DNA of 64,000 nucleotides, from the NCBI RefSeq assembly GCF_003946025.1, contig NZ_RHNR01000006.1, positions 1-64,000 of the forward strand, in the 5' to 3' direction. The stretch comes from Lacticaseibacillus songhuajiangensis (GTDB lineage Bacteria; Bacillota; Bacilli; Lactobacillales; Lactobacillaceae). Position numbers and translations under genes: made by a program. The notes beneath the pieces are model-generated. The model saw only the letters and a list, made by a program, of their open reading frames with translations. It did not search any database and had not been told where the DNA came from. Below are positions 59,706 through 64,000 of this stretch, one piece after another. Numbering within the stretch: position 1 is the first letter of the stretch; every line of letters starts with the position of its first letter.

Positions 59706-60950
59706 ATGGATTACAAAACACAAGACCCAGAACTCTGGAACGCCATTGCCAATGAAGAACAGCGCCAGCAGGACAACATTGAACTCATTGCGTCCGAAAA
59801 CATCGTCTCTCCCGCCGTGCGTGCGGCGCAGGGCAGCGTGCTGACCAACAAGTATTCCGAAGGCTACCCAGGCAAACGCTACTACGGCGGGAACCAATAC
59901 ATCGACATTGTTGAGCAACTAGCCATCGACCGCGCCAAGGAACTGTTCGGTGCCGAAGCTGCAAACGTGCAGCCGCATTCCGGTAGCCAGGCCAACATGG
60001 CCGCCTACCGCGCGCTCCTGAACGATGGCGACACCGTGCTCGCCATGGACTTGACCGACGGCGGCCACCTCACTCACGGCGCTGACGTCAATTTTTCCGG
60101 CCAGACCTACAAGTTCTTCCACTACGGTCTGGATGAGAATGGCCTACTGGACTACGACGCCATCGCTAAGCAGGCTGAGGAAGTGCAGCCCAAGCTCATT
60201 GTCGCTGGCGCCAGTGCCTACAGTCGCACGATTGATTTTGCGAAGTTCCGCGAAATTGCCGATGCAGTCGGTGCTTTGCTGATGGTCGACATGGCGCACA
60301 TCGCTGGGCTCGTGGCCGCGGGTGTGCACCCGAGTCCCGTGCCTTACTGTGATGTCGTCACCACGACTACCCACAAGACTCTGCGCGGCCCGCGCGGCGG
60401 GATGATTCTTTGCAAAGAGAAGTACATCAAGAAGATTAACTCCGCCCTCTTCCCTGGCATTCAGGGTGGCCCGCTCGAGCACGTCATTGCGGGTAAGGCC
60501 CAGGCACTCGGCGAGGCGCTCCGGCCGCAGTTCAAGACTTACGCTCAGCAGATTGTGAAGAACATGCAGGCCATGGTGCGCGGGCTGACTGCTGGTAACT
60601 CCAAGCTCAGCATTGTCTCCGGCGGTTCTGATAATCACTTGGCGCTCGTCAACGTCACCGCGTACGGTGTAACCGGCCGCGACGTTCAAGACTTACTTGA
60701 TTCCGTCATGATTACAACAAACAAGAACCAAGTGCCAGGTGAGCAAAATGGTCCGTTCAAAACTTCCGGTATTCGCCTCGGAACAGCCGCTATCACCACC
60801 CGCGGCTTCGACGAAGACGACTGCTATGAGGTTGGCCGACTGATTGTCCGCACCCTTGAGGGTCGCACCAACGTCACCGAGCTAGCCGAAGTGGCTGATG
60901 CGGTGCACGCACTGACCCAAAAACACCCGATTGACGCCATCGAATACTAA
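59706..60950 (+). CDS. glyA: Serine hydroxymethyltransferase
   Basis: A 414-residue PLP enzyme that converts serine and THF to glycine and methylene-THF. The PLP Lys is in [14 protein letters not shown]; other blocks are [35 protein letters not shown] and [13 protein letters not shown]. Length is typical. The ATG at 59706 has TGGAGG upstream; an open frame upstream to 59598 has no such site. It follows folD in the C1 pathway. Confidence 0.97.
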   Translation: MDYKTQDPELWNAIANEEQRQQDNIELIASENIVSPAVRAAQGSVLTNKYSEGYPGKRYYGGNQYIDIVEQLAIDRAKELFGAEAANVQPHSGSQANMAAYRALLNDGDTVLAMDLTDGGHLTHGADVNFSGQTYKFFHYGLDENGLLDYDAIAKQAEEVQPKLIVAGASAYSRTIDFAKFREIADAVGALLMVDMAHIAGLVAAGVHPSPVPYCDVVTTTTHKTLRGPRGGMILCKEKYIKKINSALFPGIQGGPLEHVIAGKAQALGEALRPQFKTYAQQIVKNMQAMVRGLTAGNSKLSIVSGGSDNHLALVNVTAYGVTGRDVQDLLDSVMITTNKNQVPGEQNGPFKTSGIRLGTAAITTRGFDEDDCYEVGRLIVRTLEGRTNVTELAEVADAVHALTQKHPIDAIEY

Positions 60951-60958
60951 ACCGTAAG

Positions 60959-61010
60959 CAAAAAGCAGTTGCCGACTATCCCCCACGGGATGATCGGCAA
61001 CTGCCTTTTT
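60959..61010. terminator. Bidirectional terminator
   Basis: AAAAAGCAGTTGCCGA pairs with TCGGCAACTGCCTTTTT over about 15 bp, between convergent glyA and the 122-residue gene. Confidence 0.87.
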
Positions 61011-61028
61011 AGTGCTTAACGAACATCA

Positions 61029-61397
61029 CTACCAAATTGCCCGCCAGATGCGGCGCACCCGGTTCATAAATCCGTGGTCGGCCGTTTTTTCACCATGATG
61101 CAGGCTGTACAGGTGCACGGTGTAAATCTGGTCACCACTAGGTACGCTCCGATAGCGCGCCCGGCGCGGGTAAAAATCATCCACAAGCGCGTAGCCGGCG
61201 TCAGCAAACTCACGCACCCGTTGCTCAGTACTGTAAGCAATCGGTGCGCCGTCTCTGCCCGTGCGGGTATCCGTGCGTAACCATTCGCGCGTGCGGTCAT
61301 CTAAGTACATGATGTGCACCACGCAGGTCACCTCGTCCGCGTTCGTTTCGTAATCCATATCCATCAATGTCATCAGTCCCTGTAAGGCAAAGCCCAT
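61029..61397 (-). CDS. Small protein resembling a MucBP-like domain, without signal peptide
   Basis: A 122-residue protein. The order VVHIMYLDDRTREWL, APIAYSTEQRV, FADAGYALVDDFYP, IYTVHLYSLHHG follows the pattern of Mub/MucBP repeats (beta-rich modules of lactobacillus adhesins: xYxDD, YST, GYxLV, YTVHL). No signal peptide, LPxTG or membrane segment is present, so it seems cytosolic or released. The start is uncertain: ATG at 61397 has a weak site, and ATG at 61373 has AGGGA upstream. Function unknown. Confidence 0.6.
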   Translation of the reverse strand: MGFALQGLMTLMDMDYETNADEVTCVVHIMYLDDRTREWLRTDTRTGRDGAPIAYSTEQRVREFADAGYALVDDFYPRRARYRSVPSGDQIYTVHLYSLHHGEKTADHGFMNRVRRIWRAIW

Positions 61398-61524
61398 TTC
61401 TACTTAACCATATCTTAAACTATTTCTGTATGAAAACGGGTGCAGAATTCTTAAAGTAAATTAGCGATTTTTGCAAAATTAAGCAAAAAGACAGCAAATC
61501 ATTAATAACATTGACGGAATATGC
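61398..61524. other. Intergenic region
   Basis: AT-rich spacer between the MucBP-like gene and the yajC terminator; it should carry the promoter of the former, but no clear consensus is visible. Confidence 0.35.
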
Positions 61525-61559
61525 AAAAAGGCAACTCACATTAGCTGTGAGTTGCCTTT
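61525..61559 (-). terminator. Terminator of yajC
   Basis: AAAGGCAACTCACA / TGTGAGTTGCCTTT, 14-bp stem, followed by TTTTTGC on the minus strand. Confidence 0.88.
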
Positions 61560-61575
61560 GGTTTGCGCGTAAACA

Positions 61576-61935
61576 TTACTTTTCGTCGCTTGTTTCGTCA
61601 GCTGCTTTTTCGGCTGGCTTAGCTTCAGGCTTCTTTTCTGCCTTTGGCTGTTCAGCGGCCTTGTTCACATGGCCGATTGCCTGGATGGAGAAGGTCAGGA
61701 AAACACCGTTAGAATCCAGAACAACGGTGCCCTTCTTAGGGTCAACGGAGTCAATTACACCGTAGAGACCACCAACGGTGACGATAGTGTCACCCTTGTG
61801 GAGGCCGTTCATCATTTCCTTACGCTTTTCCTGCTGCTTCTTTGGTCCACGTACCATGGAGAAGTACATCATGACTACCATGATGATGATCAAACCAACC
61901 GTCATGTACATATTGCTAGCGCCTGCTGCAAACAT
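61576..61935 (-). CDS. yajC: Preprotein translocase subunit YajC
   Basis: A 119-residue protein with one N-terminal membrane helix (MYMTVGLIIIMVVMMYFSMV) and the YajC signature QQEKRKEMMNGLHKGDTIVT then VGGLYGVIDSV, followed by a Lys/Glu/Ala-rich tail. It is accessory to SecDF-YajC. In most Firmicutes yajC follows ruvA-ruvB-queA-tgt; here the gene is separated from ruvB by an RNA gene and no queA or tgt is present. Confidence 0.93.
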   Translation of the reverse strand: MFAAGASNMYMTVGLIIIMVVMMYFSMVRGPKKQQEKRKEMMNGLHKGDTIVTVGGLYGVIDSVDPKKGTVVLDSNGVFLTFSIQAIGHVNKAAEQPKAEKKPEAKPAEKAADETSDEK

Positions 61936-62185
61936 TAACTACACCTCATTTAATTTTTTAGTCAATACACACTGTACCAGAATTTGGACGCGCTTAAAAG
62001 GCCTAGACAGGTGGCTTAAACGAAGTGTCATGATTAGCCGCCACCAAATTTTGCTCACATCTATCCTGCCAGCTTCAGTTCAGTCATTCCAGCTAGCAAT
62101 GTCACTGCCGAAATAACGTACCACGATGCCAAAATTATCGCCAGCGTATAGCATTCTATCGTGATAGTACAACCTTTCATCGCTA

Positions 62186-62215
62186 TTGCAAGCGCTCACA
62201 AACATCGGTTATAAT
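62186..62215 (+). promoter_or_regulatory. Promoter of the small RNA gene
   Basis: TTGCAA, 18-base spacer, TATAAT. Transcription is expected to start at about 62221-62222, which is exactly where the RNA's closing stem begins. Confidence 0.85.
62187..62200. promoter_or_regulatory. cre site overlapping the sRNA -35 box
   Basis: TGCAAGCGCTCACA fits TGNAANCGNNNNCA and covers the -35 element (TTGCAA, 62186-62191) of the small RNA promoter, so CcpA binding should repress it when preferred sugar is present. Confidence 0.75.
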
Positions 62216-62220
62216 AATGG

Positions 62221-62391
62221 TGCGGGGCGAGTTAACAACTTCTTGCGTAGCACCAGATACGCTCTCTGTGATCGATGTATGATTCTTGTCGTACGCCGGC
62301 AGTGCGTTAGAAAAAACTGTCAGGATCTTTCGTAGTCAAAGTTTAGTCGCGTGCCCCGCAGAAGGCTGCAGCTTCGGTTGCGGCTTTTTTT
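62221..62391 (+). ncRNA. Structured small RNA (about 170 nt with terminator), 6S/Lacto-usp-like candidate
   Basis: No ORF. A strong promoter upstream and a terminator (GCTGCAGC-TTCG-GTTGCGGC then TTTTTTT, 62365-62391) bound the RNA. The ends close with TGCGGGGC (62221-62228) and GCCCCGCA (62353-62360). Inside, AACTT / AAGTT, GCGTA / TACGC, GTATGA / TCGTAC and GGCAGT / ACTGTC form further stems. It is convergent with ruvB. The long closed rod with an open centre and the length would suit a 6S RNA or the related Lacto-usp motif, but I cannot prove either. Confidence 0.75.
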
Positions 62392-62402
62392 CATACTTAT
62401 AT

Positions 62403-62442
62403 AAAAGACCCGCACTGCCAGTTAACTGCCAGTGCGGGTCTT
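62403..62442 (-). terminator. Terminator of ruvAB
   Basis: AAGACCCGCACTG / CAGTGCGGGTCTT, 13-bp stem, with TTTTATATAAG after it on the minus strand, 4 bases after the ruvB stop. Confidence 0.85.
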
Positions 62443-62445
62443 CGT

Positions 62446-63465
62446 TTAGTTGCGGTTTTCCGGCCAGATTGCGCCCATGTGTTCATAACCCTTCTGCGTC
62501 ACCACGCGCCCGCGCGGTGTCCGCTGCAAGAATTCAATTTGCAGCAGGTACGGTTCATACACTTCTTCAATCGTGCTGGTTTCTTCTCCAATGTTTGCCG
62601 CAATCGTACTAAGGCCAACTGGGCCACCATTATACTGGCGAATCATCAGGTTCAGAATTTTGCGGTCGGTTGCGTCCAAACCGTTGGCATCAACTTGTAG
62701 CGCCGTGAGCGCCTTGTCAACGAGCGCGGCACTCGCCGTTTCCATCTCGGCAACGTCCGCAAAGTCGCGGACCCGCTTGAGTAAACGGTTGGCAATCCGC
62801 GGTGTGCCGCGGCTACGGAGGGCAATCTCGTGCACGGCATCCGGTGCAATGGCCAAGTTGAAAATACTGGCGGAGCGCTCAATAATCGCACTCAATTCCG
62901 GCGTCGTGTAGTAAGCCATATGCGCGCTAATACCAAAACGATCCCGCAGCGGTGCGGACAGTGCCCCCGCCCGGGTCGTCGCGCCGATCAGGGTAAACGG
63001 TGGCAATGGAAAGTGCACCGGGTGCGCAGCGGGGCCTTGACCCACCACAATGTCCACGTAGAAGTCTTCCATCGCGGAGTAAAGCATTTCCTCCACAATT
63101 TTGGGCAGGCGATGGATTTCGTCGATGAACAACACGTCACCGGCCTGCAATTCGTTCAGCAAGGCCACAAGATCGCCGGGTTTTTCGATTGCCGGGCCAC
63201 TGGTAGTGCGAATATCTACGCCCAGTTCGTTGGCGATAACCAGTGCCATCGTCGTCTTCCCCAAACCAGGTGGTCCGTAAAGGAGTACGTGGTCCAATGA
63301 CTCTTCGCGCTTTTTGGCCGCGGCAATGTAAACGTCCAGTTGCGACTTCACGGCGGTCTGGCCAACATACTGCGTCAGTGTCTTCGGCCGCAGAGTGTTG
63401 TCCGCCACCACGTCGGTGTCTTGCACGTCCGCATCCAGAACGCGTTCATCTTCCGTCATGTCCAT
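62446..63465 (-). CDS. ruvB: Holliday junction branch migration ATPase RuvB
   Basis: A 339-residue AAA+ motor that drives branch migration with Ruv[13 protein letters not shown] opens the core, Walker A is [19 protein letters not shown], Walker [20 protein letters not shown], sensor block [19 protein letters not shown], and the C-terminal winged helix ends with [20 protein letters not shown]. It follows ruvA after 35 bases. Confidence 0.97.
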   Translation of the reverse strand: MDMTEDERVLDADVQDTDVVADNTLRPKTLTQYVGQTAVKSQLDVYIAAAKKREESLDHVLLYGPPGLGKTTMALVIANELGVDIRTTSGPAIEKPGDLVALLNELQAGDVLFIDEIHRLPKIVEEMLYSAMEDFYVDIVVGQGPAAHPVHFPLPPFTLIGATTRAGALSAPLRDRFGISAHMAYYTTPELSAIIERSASIFNLAIAPDAVHEIALRSRGTPRIANRLLKRVRDFADVAEMETASAALVDKALTALQVDANGLDATDRKILNLMIRQYNGGPVGLSTIAANIGEETSTIEEVYEPYLLQIEFLQRTPRGRVVTQKGYEHMGAIWPENRN

Positions 63466-63500
63466 CCCCCTTTTTCTTAGTTTACTGCTTGATGCTAAGT

Positions 63501-64000
63501 TTAATGTTTAGTGAGCAGCTTCAAACCCGCACGCAGGTATTCTTCCGTTGAGTCCAGATCCTGCGCGAGCAGCTTCGGTTCAATCTTCTTAACCTCACGC
63601 TCAGTGAAGCCCAGTGCGGTGAGTGCGGCAATGGCGTCATCCAGCTTACCAGAAGGTGCCGCGCCGTCAGTTGTTTCCGGCGTAAACAGGTCCACCTTCG
63701 TTTCGATTTTGCCCTGCAAATCCAGAATGATCTGCGACGCGGTCTTCTTGCCAATGCCTGGAAAATGCGTCAGGAAGGTGACATCGTTAGCGGCAATGGC
63801 CTTGGCTAGGCCCGCACCATCCACGTTTGCTAAAATGGCCAGCGCGCTCTTCGGACCGATACCCGTTACGGACAAAAGCAGGTTGAAGAGCCGCTTTTGC
63901 TCGGCGTCAACGAAACCATAAAGGCTTTGTTCGTTTTCCCGAATAATCTGCTGGGCATACACCGTTGCCTCGCTACCTTCATGGTAGACATAAGGATTGG
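63501..64000 (-). CDS. ruvA: Holliday junction DNA helicase subunit RuvA, 5' part outside window
   Basis: The frame stays open to the window end: before the apparent start at 63962 the codons read [17 protein letters not shown], the expected RuvA sequence, so the N-terminus lies to the right of the window. Visible are the HhH region ([36 protein letters not shown]) and the C-terminal domain III ([20 protein letters not shown]) that contacts RuvB. RuvA binds Holliday junctions and loads RuvB. Confidence 0.95.
   Translation of the reverse strand, partial: NPYVYHEGSEATVYAQQIIRENEQSLYGFVDAEQKRLFNLLLSVTGIGPKSALAILANVDGAGLAKAIAANDVTFLTHFPGIGKKTASQIILDLQGKIETKVDLFTPETTDGAAPSGKLDDAIAALTALGFTEREVKKIEPKLLAQDLDSTEEYLRAGLKLLTKH

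Noticed and set aside
1-64000. tRNA, rRNA, CRISPR arrays, insertion sequences, prophage genes
   Set aside because: No clover-leaf with TTCRA loop, no regularly spaced direct repeats, no transposase, integrase or phage structural motif was seen; the structured repeats lack any coding capacity.

Overview
The window is a chromosomal stretch from a lactic acid bacterium of the family Lactobacillaceae, with GC clearly above 50 percent. The evidence is the divergent ccpA/pepQ pair with a cre site, a pepV dipeptidase, a fused glutamate racemase/RdgB enzyme, YutF/YutD, IreB, CbpB, T-box leaders, strong AGGAGG ribosome sites, an S-layer-type (SLAP) surface protein and Rgg-type regulators. A high-GC lactobacillus near Lacticaseibacillus fits best; the species cannot be named from sequence alone. 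I see no rRNA, tRNA, CRISPR array, prophage or transposase.

Layout. 1-9.1 kb: structured repeats, then a leftward run (membrane protein, YutF, YutD, phosphoesterase, YibE/F pair, ribokinase), then rightward pepV and birA. 9.2-25.4 kb: class A penicillin-binding protein, ccpA/pepQ, YtxG/YtxH, mechanosensitive channel, CbpB, glycerol facilitator, a GT-C-like membrane protein, and an operon with MurI-RdgB, a YfcE-type phosphodiesterase and two related unknown proteins. 25.7-37 kb: yslB, trxA, mutS2-cvpA-zapA, a first Rgg pair, yrzB-ruvX-ireB, and alaS under an alanine T-box. 37-42 kb: an AT-richer accessory block with two lipoproteins, a SLAP surface protein and a second Rgg pair. 42-58 kb: cshB-nrnA-ytoI, dinB, a GntR-controlled ABC operon, zwf-mntR, a methionine T-box gene, two fluoride channels and a second ABC transporter. 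58.5-64 kb: folD, glyA, an orphan MucBP-like protein, yajC, a small RNA gene under a cre-overlapped promoter, ruvB and ruvA (cut by the window edge).

The most unusual content lies between genes. Two families of long, hairpin-forming repeats (family A: 1-190, 398-619, 12196-12470, 26846-26934, 27044-27254; family B: 6742-6860, 17750-17968, 26211-26374, 58463-58641) keep the same arms and loops, while their internal stems change sequence completely and stay self-complementary. That is compensatory covariation between copies inside one genome. The families share an almost identical 51-base module. I know of no named family that matches.

Two tandem pairs of Rgg-like regulators each interrupt a housekeeping gene order. 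The first faces a divergent 15-codon ORF with a good ribosome site, upstream hairpin and downstream terminator, the arrangement expected of a peptide-signalling cassette. A roughly 170-nt RNA gene stands between ruvB and yajC, where queA and tgt would be expected.
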